DNA of 10,066 nucleotides, taken from contig CAKOGP040002078.1 of NCBI GenBank assembly GCA_933822405.4, forward strand, positions 1-10,066, in the 5' to 3' direction. The stretch comes from Cylindrotheca closterium (lineage: Eukaryota; Bacillariophyta; Bacillariophyceae; Bacillariales; Bacillariaceae). Below are positions 1 to 8,126 of the stretch, in pieces. The notes beneath the pieces were generated by a model. It had not been told where the DNA came from and ran no database searches. It saw nothing but the letters and a program-made list of their open reading frames with translations. A program made the position numbers and the translations under genes. Within the stretch, counting starts at the first letter, position 1; every line of letters starts with the position of its first letter.

Positions 1-2065
1 TTGTTGGAGTTAGGTGGATTCCAATCCCATTCCTTACAGTTGGACTGCCAAAAACCGTGGATAAATCTGTAGAATTTTGAGGTGGTGTTCGTAAAGACCG
101 CTGATTGTCATACCTGTTGTCTATTAGCTCCTCTGCAAGGTAGGAATGGAAGGTCTTCTGTGTCTCTGTTGTATTTGTAGCTTGCTTGTATACGGCCCAA
201 GTATCAGTGATGATAATTCCCAATATGGAAATACCCACTCTGATATGCCATGAGTGACACTTCAATTTTTGTTCCAACTGCAGGGTGTCTTGACAATGGC
301 GGTTGTGCTGATCAACCCTTCCACAGGTTGAGTAGTAGACTTCACAAGCCTTTGGCTGTGGTATTTCAAAGTCAACTCGCTCAGGAGCTGTGTACCTGTC
401 GTTAACTAGTTGTCTCCAACGTGTCCGCCAGTACCCTTCTCCAACTTGAAGGGATGACGTGGTTGCAATGAAATACCTCTGGTCGCGATCAACCCAGACA
501 AATGCAAGGAGAGTTGGATTGTTGAATTTATTATTAAGCCCCTTGAATTCGCCGCGGTTTTGTAGCTCAACACCCGATAGGTATTCCTGAGGAAAGTTCC
601 TATTGGCTGTCTTGACTACACCAATGAAGTACATCCCAAGACGGAGCATTTCCTCCGCAGCTGTAACAGAAGCAAAGTAAGAGTCAGCACAAACAACGCT
701 CCAACTATTAAGCCACGGAAGTACCAATTCCTTCATCATCTGGAACCCATGGGGAAGTCCATTGTGTTCTGTAGTTTTGTCTTCTTCCTGTTCATCGGCT
801 TCCTGTTCATTTGTCTTGACAAGCCTCAGACGAATCATCACACCACTATCACCACACGCCGCATCTTGGATCTCTCACCCATTTTCTGGTTTCCTGTCTA
901 TTGCAACATAGTTGGGAATGCCCTCATTGATCCAATGACCGCCCATGCCATACCATCTTGCAATCAATTCATCAACACAGATGGTGCTGCCAGGGATGAA
1001 GTTTGCGGCTTGGTACTCATTGAACTCGTTTATGAAATCGTCAATGAGGAGCCAGCGATATGCCTCTGCTGACATGCCTTCTGGGCGCTGTTCTGGCTGC
1101 CTTGAAAATGTTAGGCATTCCCAAATAGAGTCAAATCGATTGTGAGGCATGCCTGTCCGACCAAAAGCAGGTGCAGGAATGTATTTGAATGAAGCAACCG
1201 TTGACCACAAAGTGGCTCGGCTGCTAAATTCAAATTTGGTTGCCAACAAAAGCACACCAAAGAACCTCAACAATTCACCGTTAGTCATCTCTTGGAGTCT
1301 CTTTTGGCAAAGTCTTTTATTTGTTTCCTCCAGTATAAGACTAAAGGCTCTGGGAGATAGCAAAAGACCAACCTTGATCGTGAAAAACCAATGTCACATC
1401 CATCACAGATCTCCTCATCATTCACTGGAGTCTTTAACACCCATTTTCGCTGGCGAATGGGATTGCCAATGACAATTCCCTCTGGTGCATCAAACCATTC
1501 GAATCCATGTTGAGTTGCCACTGGCCGTGGTCCCTGTTGCTGTTGTTCTGGCGGTGTTGGAAGGACCAACTCTTGACCGATTGTCATGGGTTCGGGTGCC
1601 TGTTGCTCATTGGGGACCAATATTGTATGATTGTTGTGCTCTTCTTGTTCTTCTTGTTGGATTGGGGGTGCTGTTGGTTGTTGTGGTGCTTGTTGTGGCT
1701 GTTGTGGCTGCTCTGGAGCCAGTGGTACAGCAGGCATCAGATTTTGTGCCGCGACCACTGCTTCTGCTTCCACACCTTGTTGTGGAACAGCAGGCTGCAC
1801 AACTTCAACAGGAGCAAGACACACTTCTACTGTTAACAGAGGCGACTTTTGTTGCTGTGTCACCAAGGGTCCATCTTGCTTTGATTGCATAATTGGCTCG
1901 ACCAGTTGCTGTTTGGCCGCAAACAACCTCCTCCACAACTCCAAAAACAATTTTTGACTTGGCATTGGAGCCATAGCGACGCTTGCACTCGGCCAAGCTG
2001 GTGACCAAGATTGCCCTTGTTGATACTCTTGTCCCTATTTGATGTTTGGGGTTGCTAGGTGCCAT
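1..2065 (-). pseudogene. piggyBac-type transposase, disrupted, C-terminus cut by the window edge
   Basis: This would encode a DDE transposase (piggyBac/DDE_Tnp_1_7 family) that cuts and pastes its own element at TTAA sites. The start is the ATG at 2063-2065 in the context CCAACCATGG. The order is: a small N-terminal domain (RYGSNAKSKIVFGVVEEV, then RWTLG), a Q/P-rich linker (about 1500-1820), the motifs RFDSIWECLTFS and RWYGMGGHWINEG, and the catalytic core. Expected catalytic Asp codons are at 971-973 (ICVDE), 683-685 (CADSYF) and 311-313 (GRVDQHN); the family's usual fourth Asp is Asn here (302-304). The motif WHIRVGISILGIIITDTW follows, as in relatives. Frame changes: the N-terminal frame stops at 1805, the linker reads in another frame from about 1830 to 1370, and the core returns to the first frame. 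A TGA at 875-877 interrupts the core, after which the frame is open to the edge. The family call is secure; this copy is probably non-functional as it stands. A small intron near 1370-1400 cannot be excluded. Confidence 0.88.
875..877 (-). other. In-frame TGA inside the piggyBac catalytic core
   Basis: The minus-strand frame reads RKPENG, then TGA, then EIQDAACGDSGVMIRL with no change of frame. It stays open from 874 to the window edge. The stop therefore replaces a single codon between the first and second catalytic Asp. As I recall, diatom relatives have Cys (TGC or TGT) here, so one base change would explain it; that is inference. Termination here would remove the second and third catalytic Asp. 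Confidence 0.85.
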
Positions 2066-2244
2066 GGTTGGGTCGTTGTAGTTGTCGTTGTGATGGTGAT
2101 GATGTCAGTTTTTTTTCGCACACGAAAGCGCATTGAAGCACCTTTGACGAAGAATATCTTTCGTCACAGCAATTTTCAGCCAGTGACCCCATAGAAAACA
2201 TGAAATTGAATACCAAGGAATACGCTCTTAAAGCAGGAGGTTTG
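2066..2244 (-). promoter_or_regulatory. 5' flank and leader of the piggyBac gene
   Basis: On the minus strand, the bases just before the ATG at 2065 are rich in ACAAC and CATCATCACC, like a short unstructured diatom leader. A 7-bp inverted repeat, TGACGAA/TTCGTCA, sits at 2145-2151 and 2160-2166 with an 8-base loop. An A-run (T-run on the plus strand) lies near 2109-2116. No TATA box is convincing. The transposon's own terminal repeat should lie within or just beyond this stretch but could not be identified, because the other end is outside the window. Confidence 0.35.
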
Positions 2245-2258
2245 TTAAACATGTTTAA
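2245..2258. repeat. 14-bp perfect palindrome TTAAACATGTTTAA
   Basis: The sequence equals its own reverse complement and starts and ends with TTAA, the piggyBac target tetranucleotide. It lies about 180 bp upstream of the piggyBac start codon. A boundary role is possible but unsupported without the matching terminus. Confidence 0.6.
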
Positions 2259-2285
2259 GGTAGTTAGGTAGGACTGTCAAAAGCT

Positions 2286-2317
2286 GCCTCATATGAGGCA
2301 TATGCCTCATATGAGGC
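2286..2317. repeat. 32-bp perfect nested palindrome
   Basis: GCCTCATATGAGGC, itself a palindrome, occurs at 2286-2299 and 2304-2317 with ATAT between. The whole 32 bp is therefore one perfect palindrome containing three CATATG hexamers. It can form either one long cruciform or two small hairpins. It lies between the piggyBac 5' flank and the tandem array. It could be a transposon subterminal structure, a binding site for a dimeric protein, or a recombination junction; nothing in the sequence decides between these. Confidence 0.9.
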
Positions 2318-2335
2318 GCGCGGTAGAATAGACAC

Positions 2336-3700
2336 TAGTAATCAAGCGACGACAAGGGTGTATTCTTGGGTAAAGTAGTCAAGAAATGGAGACCACTGTG
2401 ACCATCCTCCTTGACAAACGCAACATACAACAATTAAACACACCTAGAGCGACGCCATTTCTCTTCTGTTTGATGGATTCGCCCCAGAGATGGCTTGATA
2501 AGTCTGTAGTAATCAAGTGACGCTGCCAGTGTATTGTTGGCTGAATGCAAACCATATCAAGGCATGAGCGACTTGTTTCATCAACATGATGCACAATGGA
2601 AGCATCCAACAATCAAACTTACGTTGTTGAGCAACGCCATTTCACTTCTGCTGGATGGATTGTTCTCAGAGATGGCTTGATAAGTCTGTAATAAAAAAGC
2701 AACGACAACAAGCAACGAGGACTGTGTAATGTTGGTTGAATGCACACCACATCAAGACATGAGCGACTTGTTTCATCAACATGTTCGACAATCACAACAT
2801 ATCACAATCAACCTTACCTGGAGCGACGCCATTTCTCTTCTGCTGGATGGAGTCTTCTCAGAGATGGATTGATGAGTATGTAGTAATCAAGCAACAACGA
2901 CAATGTATTGTGGGGTAAAGGAGTCAAGCAACAGCGACCACTGTCACGGTCATGAATGCAAATCGCAACCTTCAACAATCAAACTTACCTTGAGGCACAC
3001 CATTTCTTTTCTTCTGGATCGATTCTCTTCAGAGATGGCTTGATACAAAGTCTGTAGTAATCAAGCAACGACAATGGTGTATTGTTGGGTGAAGTAGTTG
3101 AGTATTGATGACCACCGTCCTCATCTTCATGATTCACAATTGCAACATCTGACAGTCAAACTTACCTTGACATACTCCATTTCTCTTCTGTTTGGTTGAT
3201 TTGATAAGTCTTCAGCAATCAAGCAACAACGATGGTGTATTGTTGGTTGAATGCAACAAAACCATATCATGACATGAGCGACTTCTTTCATCAATATGAT
3301 GCACGATGTAAACATCCAACAATCAAACTTAACTTGTTGAGCGACGCCATTTCGCTTCTGCTGGATGGATTGTTCTCAGAGATGGCTTGATGAGTCTGTA
3401 ATAATCAAGCAACGGCAACATTGTAATGCAACCAATGGCAAACACTGTCATGGTCATGATTGACAATTGCAGCATATCACAATCAACGTTACCTTGAGCA
3501 ACACCATTTCTCTTCTGCTAGATGGATTCTCCCCAGAGATGGATTGATAACAACTTTACCTGGAGCGACGCCATTTCTCTTCTGCTTGATGGATTCTTCT
3601 CAGAGATGGCTTGATAAGTTTGTAGTTACTCAAGCGACGGCGACGGAGTATTGCTGGTTGAATGCCAAACCATATCAAAAGGCATAGTAGCAGCGACAAA
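2336..3700. repeat. Degenerate tandem array, roughly 157-192 bp period, eight anchor copies
   Basis: A conserved block, GCGACGCCATTTCTCTTCTG followed by TGGATGGATT and CAGAGATGGCTTGATAAGTC, recurs with its CCATTT at 2455, 2637, 2829, 3000, 3177, 3347, 3504 and 3571. Spacings are 182, 192, 171, 177, 170, 157 and 67 bp, so the seventh unit is internally deleted. Between blocks lie two sub-types. Type A carries CATGAGCGACTTGTTTCATC; type B carries GACCACTGTCA with GGTCATGA. Their order is B, A, A, B, B, A, B, truncated, A. Most units end in AACAATCAAACTTACCTTGA. Short reading frames here are not conserved from unit to unit, so the array looks non-coding. The period is close to nucleosome length, as in many satellites, but it could also be the internal repeat of a larger non-autonomous element. 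Confidence 0.9.
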
Positions 3701-4284
3701 AATGTTTTGCATTTCATGGACAATGGACTAACTAGACCAAAGTTGTTCTTTGGTTTTTAGTGCTCTTAATTGTTGGAAAAGAAAAAGATTGTCATTGGCT
3801 TAAGGTTTTCCCTCCACATTTGCTTAGTTTGTAAGCGACAGCTTAGTTTTGATTGGCTGATATACCTTAGTTTCCGGGTTACTTTAGAGGTAGTATTTGA
3901 TTTCATATACTCCATTGTCGCTTACATCATGCGTGAATGAATACTGTTGGATCACGGATTGCCGTGGCCTTAGTACAAAAAATACGTCGTTTTCAAATAC
4001 TCCCTGTGCACATATATATCACATGTGCCCAATAGGGTGGTAGCTATTCAGCATCAAAGCTACGGAAAAATATAGTGTACTTCCGGGTTTGCAACAAGTT
4101 GTCATTTGACGCAGTTCCTGACCCCCGTATTATTGACACCCTGTAGTAGTCAAAAAGCTCCAGACAAGGGTTACAGCGGCATATGCCATTGAAAGCTCCT
4201 TGATCAGAGGCATAATGCTAAAAGTTCAGAAAAAAGAGGAGCAGCAAAGAAAACTGGGTTAGATTAATGAATACGAATGAATGC
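3701..4284. other. Non-coding AT-rich spacer
   Basis: No coding region or RNA gene is supported here. It contains a 7-bp hairpin (ACCAAAG/CTTTGGT at 3736-3742 and 3748-3754, 5-base loop) followed by a T-run, several CTTAGTTT repeats near 3820-3870, and two short TCCGGGTT matches (about 3870 and 4083). The left end of the downstream transposon may lie in or just after this stretch, but no terminal repeat was recognised. Confidence 0.5.
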
Positions 4285-4311
4285 ATCAAATCAATCAATC
4301 AATCATTCATC
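4285..4311. repeat. Short imperfect (TCAA)n microsatellite
   Basis: About four TCAA units run into TCATTCAT. The nearby ATGAATG (about 4277-4283) is the reverse complement of CATTCAT at the end of the run, so the region can fold weakly. It is probably ordinary simple sequence. Confidence 0.6.
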
Positions 4312-4319
4312 TGAAACAG

Positions 4320-4639
4320 TAGATATGACCTTTTTAGGAAGAAATTGCCCAAAATTCCCCATGGTTTGCCCTTTTTGCGGCATGCCTTGTCTTTCCCAAA
4401 AGTCCCTTGTCCTTTTTTCACAAGGAGCCCCCTTTTTTTGACACTCCTTTGGGGCAAATGACACACAAGAGTCATTATGACAACCATGAGACATTGGTTG
4501 TCAGGTCCTTTTCTTCCAAAAGGTCATTGTTGTCCTGCACATCCCAACATGATGTCCTTTTTTCACAATCCATGGACAAAAAGGCTATTGATCAGCATTT
4601 TATCACTCCCCGCACTCCTTCTTATGGCACTTTTTTGTC
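4320..4639 (+). promoter_or_regulatory. T-rich 5' leader of the Plavaka-like transposase with duplicated 15-mer
   Basis: GTCCTTTTTTCACAA occurs exactly at 4409-4423 and 4554-4568, with related CCTTTT tracts near 4328, 4369, 4430 and 4505. It lies directly upstream of the ATG at 4640. CACTA elements usually carry short repeated transposase-binding motifs near their ends, so these could be subterminal repeats; that is inference. A CACTC at 4442 followed by CAAATGACACAC weakly resembles the reversed right end (CACTACTTTTC, then AGATGACACAG). It is not convincing as a terminus. Confidence 0.4.
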
Positions 4640-5725
4640 ATGGCAAGCAAGAGGCCCAAATACAGAGATGTTCCACATTGGTGTCTGTGCTGTAAAAGAA
4701 ACTTCAAGGGGCAATATAGCAACAAACAAGGGAAGCTTACTTCATCAGGTCTTTCACAACATCTTAGGTCAACCGCAAAACCAGGTTTTAAGAATGACCC
4801 CTGCTTTGCCCGGGCTTATAGAAATGAAGTCCTCAAGTCTGTTGATGAGATTGACTTTAAAGACTCCCGTGTGTTCCAAGCTAATCACCATGCCAATCCC
4901 CTTCCAGTTGGGGATTCTGTAAGCGATATCACTAGCCCTACTGATATTATGCCAGGCTTTGAACCTGACGGTGGATCAGAAGAAGACACTGCTGCCATGG
5001 AAGAAGAAAAGAACAAGACAGAAAAGAAGAAGGGGTCATTTGGAATGCTTCGGGAAGCCACTCTGTTGGCTGATTTTCAGGAGTTTGTTTCAAAGACTCT
5101 TTTTGCCCATTATTCTGCTCCAGAAAGCAAGCTTAGCAACCAACAAATCAACAGCCAGACATGCCCATCTAAACTTCCACCTCAAGTATCTCAGGAAGGG
5201 CTGAGGAATTACATCCACTCCCGTCTCAACGACAATTTGGATCCTAGTTTTCAAACAGAAGACGATGGAGAATCTGTCAACTTTGAGTATGATGATGACC
5301 ATGAGGAGGAGGAATCCGCAGAACTTTCCATAGAGTCAGAAGCAAGGAACAATCCAAATGGGTCCTTTGTAATGGATCTTGATGTAGGATCCCAGTATGG
5401 GGCTAACTATCTTCCTAATGATATTACATTGCCAACTATTAATTTTGAAGTTGATGATCCACATGCCCCCCAACCACCTCTTCACAACATCCCCAATCCT
5501 GATTCTTCCAACTACCTATTGGACCGACTGAAACAAGAAGAGTACAACCGGGAATTCATGCCACCATCTATCAGCACCCAAATGGAAGCCGACCTTCACC
5601 TCCTTTGTCTTGCAAGGAAACACGGATGGTCAGCCTCCTCTGTTTCTGACATTCAAGCATGGGTCCACAAAGGGACCAAGAAAGAGCCTAATCTTTTTCT
5701 GTCCGACCCAACCCCCTCGGTCTGA
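4640..5725 (+). CDS. Plavaka-like transposase, N-terminal part
   Basis: This is the first 361 codons of the transposase, starting at ATG 4640. Residues 13-55 form a zinc-finger-like module (HWCLCCKRNF, then QHLR, then C55), probably DNA-binding: C15, C18, H41 and C55 are candidate ligands. Residues 110-130 are basic and acidic, and residues about 205-235 form an acidic tract (EYDDDHEEEE). The C-terminal 60 residues include RLKQEEYNREFMPPS and WVHKGTKKEPNLFL, whose length and composition suit the linker leading to the catalytic domain. Reading through ends at TGA 5723, but the catalytic ORF downstream is in the same frame. If the intron at 5720-5812 is real, this is exon 1 and codes to residue 360. 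Without it, this would be a separate truncated product. Confidence 0.75.
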   Translation: MASKRPKYRDVPHWCLCCKRNFKGQYSNKQGKLTSSGLSQHLRSTAKPGFKNDPCFARAYRNEVLKSVDEIDFKDSRVFQANHHANPLPVGDSVSDITSPTDIMPGFEPDGGSEEDTAAMEEEKNKTEKKKGSFGMLREATLLADFQEFVSKTLFAHYSAPESKLSNQQINSQTCPSKLPPQVSQEGLRNYIHSRLNDNLDPSFQTEDDGESVNFEYDDDHEEEESAELSIESEARNNPNGSFVMDLDVGSQYGANYLPNDITLPTINFEVDDPHAPQPPLHNIPNPDSSNYLLDRLKQEEYNREFMPPSISTQMEADLHLLCLARKHGWSASSVSDIQAWVHKGTKKEPNLFLSDPTPSV

Positions 5726-5812
5726 ATTGTTTACTCAGTTTTGACTGCACTTGGGGGTAGAAAAGACCAATAGTTTCCAGGAACACATGATTGACTGGCT
5801 CCTGACAATCAG
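5720..5812 (+). other. Possible 93-bp spliceosomal intron in the transposase gene
   Basis: The segment begins GTCTGA, ends CAATCAG, and is 93 bp, a plausible diatom intron length. It contains all three in-frame stops (TGA 5723, then TAG 5771 and TGA about 5792) that separate two ORFs in the same frame. A CTGAC branch-like motif lies about 8 bases before the AG. Removal joins TCG (5717-5719) to CCT (5813) in phase 0. The donor is weak. The alternative is decay, because parts of the segment in another frame also look protein-like (NSFQEHMIDWLL). Confidence 0.5.
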
Positions 5813-7630
5813 CCTACTAGTCTCTTTATCCGCCCCTTCTTGGATTGTGTATATGAGCTTCTGACAAACCAAGATGTGACGGGTCCCAACGGTGAGAATA
5901 TCTCCTTGCCCCATCCAACCAACCCCTTCAAGTTCAGACCAGATCCCCAAGACAAACACAATTTTGTCAGTGAAATGCATAAGGGCACCTGGTGGCGTGA
6001 CGCCATGGAAATGAAGTGTGATGAGGGCAAAAGGGAAATGCTGGTGCCCATCATACTGTATGGGGATGAAATCACCACGGACAAGCAAGGAAAGCTAACA
6101 GCCTGTCCCTTCAACTTGACACTTGGAATATTGGACACTGACACCCGAAATAAAGAGCAAGCCCATACCACATTCTTCTACTACCCCGATCCTACTGTGG
6201 AGCTTGCTCATCATAAGAAAAAAGCAACCGCACATGACAAAATGGTAAACCTTCAGAACAGCCTTGCAGTGGCACTGGCCGACATCACTAAATGGACCAA
6301 CAGTGATCAAGGACTACGTTGGAAGCTCAAGTACAATGGAGAAGAATTCCAGGTCAACATGAAATTCTCCGTTGCCTTCCTCATTGGTGATACTGACATG
6401 CATGACAAGCTTTGTGGTAAGACAGGTGGTAGCCAAACCCATGGCATGAAGTCTCATTGTCGGCATTGCAATTGTGCAACCAAGGATCTTGTAAGCCCCA
6501 AGGAGAAGCATACTTGGATCCTGTTTGATCCCAGCAAGGTAGATCCCACATTGGATGGACACACTGCTGAATACTTTAGCAGTATAAGCCACAGCATTGT
6601 GAACAACGCCTTTGATCCCATCTGCTTTGGTGTGAATTTCCGCAAAATTCATTGGGGAACTCCAGCAGAAACACTGCACATGCATCAAAAAGGGGGGATG
6701 GTGCGGGTTGTAGAATCGCTTGAAGGCCTCATAGGCCAAGCTGGTAACAAACCCAATGCTGGAGAAGAAGAGCAGGGTGCTGACACAGATGATGCTGATC
6801 CCTCTCTTGCAGCTAAGGCCGAATTTAAAAGGTGGGTGAAGAAAACCTTGGAAAGTCTGGACATCATTGGCCATCAATATGGGGCCTGTCTTGGAAGGCA
6901 ATCGGATCGCAAGAAGCCCAGGACCAAATTCAATAACTCATTGTTTGACAAGACCAAGAAATGTGGACACGAGCAGGCTGGTGTTTGTTTGTGCTTGTAC
7001 CTTGCTATGATATCTGACCGGGGCCGATTTATCATGCTCCTGGAGCGTACCATGTATCCCACTTTTTACAAGGATCAGGTGGGTGCCTTTGAGTTAGTCT
7101 TGACAATGGAGCAATGGCTGAAGAAGAAAAAGTACCCGGCAAGGCATGCCCTTAACCCAGAAGGACTGGGGAAGGTCTTTGACTATTACACTGATTGGAT
7201 AAGGGAGACTACCTTTCGAAAAGGCATGGGGGCTCTCTTGATCAAGAATCATCTGATGCTTCACGTCCCCCTCTACATGTTGCACTGGGGGCCTCCTCGT
7301 GGATGGGATTCTGGTCCCAGTGAACGGGCTCACAAGACTGAGCAGAAGCAACCAGCACAAAGAACCCAAAGACGGCAGCACAGCTTTGTCAAACAATTGA
7401 CTGCAAGGTACAGCGAAATGAGACTGATAGCCCTTGCAGCTCGTTTCTTCATGAGGAGCCCCCAGAGAATGAATCTAAATTGGAACCAAGAGCCATTAAA
7501 GGATGGGGGAGTTGCCCCTGGTGGTGCTTGGTTTTCTCTAGGGTTCAGCGAAACAGGACCAGGAATGAAGTGGCTTGATGGCAGCAAAACAAGGAAACTA
7601 CCTTCAAGAAGTTATCAATCTTGTCTGTGA
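5813..7630 (+). CDS. Plavaka-like transposase, catalytic core (CACTA/CMC superfamily)
   Basis: This carries the RNase H-fold DDE core that cleaves transposon ends. Numbering is from the Met at 5840. LVPIILYGDEITTD holds D76 (6065-6067). The motif FLIGDTDMHDKLCG holds D184 (6389-6391). The cysteine knuckle CRHCNC at 207-212 follows, then ETLHMHQKGG around 277-286 and a helical insertion. The segment AGVCLCLYLAMISDRGRFIM comes next, and GPSERAHKTEQKQPAQRTQR holds the likely catalytic Glu E495 (7322-7324). This order of motifs is typical of Plavaka transposases in fungi and of large diatom families. The core of about 590 residues is uninterrupted. Its last codons, after about 7575, look like out-of-frame read-through, since the natural continuation is in the next frame. 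If spliced to the upstream part, the reading frame without a frameshift gives about 965 residues. The family call is strong from motifs; no homology search was possible. Confidence 0.85.
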   Translation, partial: PTSLFIRPFLDCVYELLTNQDVTGPNGENISLPHPTNPFKFRPDPQDKHNFVSEMHKGTWWRDAMEMKCDEGKREMLVPIILYGDEITTDKQGKLTACPFNLTLGILDTDTRNKEQAHTTFFYYPDPTVELAHHKKKATAHDKMVNLQNSLAVALADITKWTNSDQGLRWKLKYNGEEFQVNMKFSVAFLIGDTDMHDKLCGKTGGSQTHGMKSHCRHCNCATKDLVSPKEKHTWILFDPSKVDPTLDGHTAEYFSSISHSIVNNAFDPICFGVNFRKIHWGTPAETLHMHQKGGMVRVVESLEGLIGQAGNKPNAGEEEQGADTDDADPSLAAKAEFKRWVKKTLESLDIIGHQYGACLGRQSDRKKPRTKFNNSLFDKTKKCGHEQAGVCLCLYLAMISDRGRFIMLLERTMYPTFYKDQVGAFELVLTMEQWLKKKKYPARHALNPEGLGKVFDYYTDWIRETTFRKGMGALLIKNHLMLHVPLYMLHWGPPRGWDSGPSERAHKTEQKQPAQRTQRRQHSFVKQLTARYSEMRLIALAARFFMRSPQRMNLNWNQEPLKDGGVAPGGAWFSLGFSETGPGMKWLDGSKTRKLPSRSYQSCL

Positions 7631-8126
7631 GAAGCTGTTGCCTCTTGCGGACAGTGACAAGATTGAGGGTTTCTCTGAGGTCAAGAAGACAATTGACTCT
7701 GAGCCAATTTGTTTCAGGGCCCACCTCAACTACAGATCCAAATCTCAGCAAGTCACTGACACTTGGCACGACTGGGCAAAGTTTGTTGTACCACATCATG
7801 GGGATGCCCACATTCCCGGACAAATCCTAATGTTCATCAGGATGCCCTTCACAAATGATGAGGTGATCCACAATGGGATCCGGCTCCAATCCAAACAAGT
7901 GCATGCTGTTGTGAACCTTTTTGTGGATCCGCCACGGCCACCATTTCCCAACTTTGATACTCCAATTGTGAAATGGGGAAAGACAGAGGACACCAACTTC
8001 TACATAATCCCATGCAACCGTCTAGTGGCCCCAGCAATTGTCGTGCCCAATCTACTAGAACAGCAGCCTCAAGGGAACATTGCCAATATGCAAGGGGAAC
8101 CTACAAGAAACGCAGAGCCAAATTGA
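7575..8126 (+). CDS. Plavaka-like transposase, C-terminal region in a shifted frame
   Basis: This continues the transposase one base out of register with the core. The core reads to about GPGMKWL; this frame then gives GNYLQEVINLVCEKLLPL, FRAHLNYRSKSQQVTDTWHD and GQILMFIRMPF, the kind of C-terminal domain that follows the SE-HK motif in relatives. The switch lies within about 7570-7595, near GGCAGCAAAACAAGG. It corresponds to one extra base (or two lost), and no classic slippery heptamer is visible. The leading TTG/ATG at 7575-7580 is therefore not a true start. The frame ends at TGA 8124-8126, but the protein probably continued in yet another frame. A single-base mutation or assembly error is the simplest explanation. 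Confidence 0.7.
   Translation: MMAAKQGNYLQEVINLVCEKLLPLADSDKIEGFSEVKKTIDSEPICFRAHLNYRSKSQQVTDTWHDWAKFVVPHHGDAHIPGQILMFIRMPFTNDEVIHNGIRLQSKQVHAVVNLFVDPPRPPFPNFDTPIVKWGKTEDTNFYIIPCNRLVAPAIVVPNLLEQQPQGNIANMQGEPTRNAEPN

Noticed and set aside
875..877. TGA as a selenocysteine codon at a usual Cys position
   Set aside because: Diatoms do make selenoproteins, but no selenoprotein of this transposase family is known to me, no 3' SECIS can be assessed within the window, and the gene carries other lesions. A nonsense change is simpler.
1485..1957. Plus-strand frames rich in Leu, Val and Cys, resembling membrane or cysteine-rich proteins
   Set aside because: They are the antisense of the Q/P-rich linker of the piggyBac gene; CAG/CAA and CCN repeats read backwards give Leu, Cys and Gly runs.
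2379..3687. Short reading frames of 60-77 codons within the tandem array
   Set aside because: They are not conserved in frame between repeat units and reflect the repeat sequence only.
2336..3700. CRISPR array
   Set aside because: Units are far too long, vary in spacing, and the connecting segments are themselves two related families instead of unique spacers; the context is eukaryotic.
3736..3760. Hairpin plus T-run resembling a bacterial intrinsic terminator
   Set aside because: The context is eukaryotic and no gene ends there.
4442..4470. CACTC at 4442 as the left terminus of the CACTA-like element
   Set aside because: It matches the right end only loosely, and the duplicated 15-mer straddles it, which would place one copy outside the element.
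4407..4922. Plus-strand frame of 171 codons overlapping the transposase start
   Set aside because: It begins at a TTG, runs through the T-rich leader, and overlaps the better-supported ATG at 4640 in another frame.
6314..6901. Minus-strand frame of 195 codons opposite the transposase core
   Set aside because: It is fully antisense to the conserved DDE core and has no recognisable motif.
7573..7590. Programmed ribosomal frameshift in the transposase
   Set aside because: No recognised slippery heptamer or Ty-like +1 site is visible, and a second, opposite shift follows at about 8105, which suggests mutation or sequence error.
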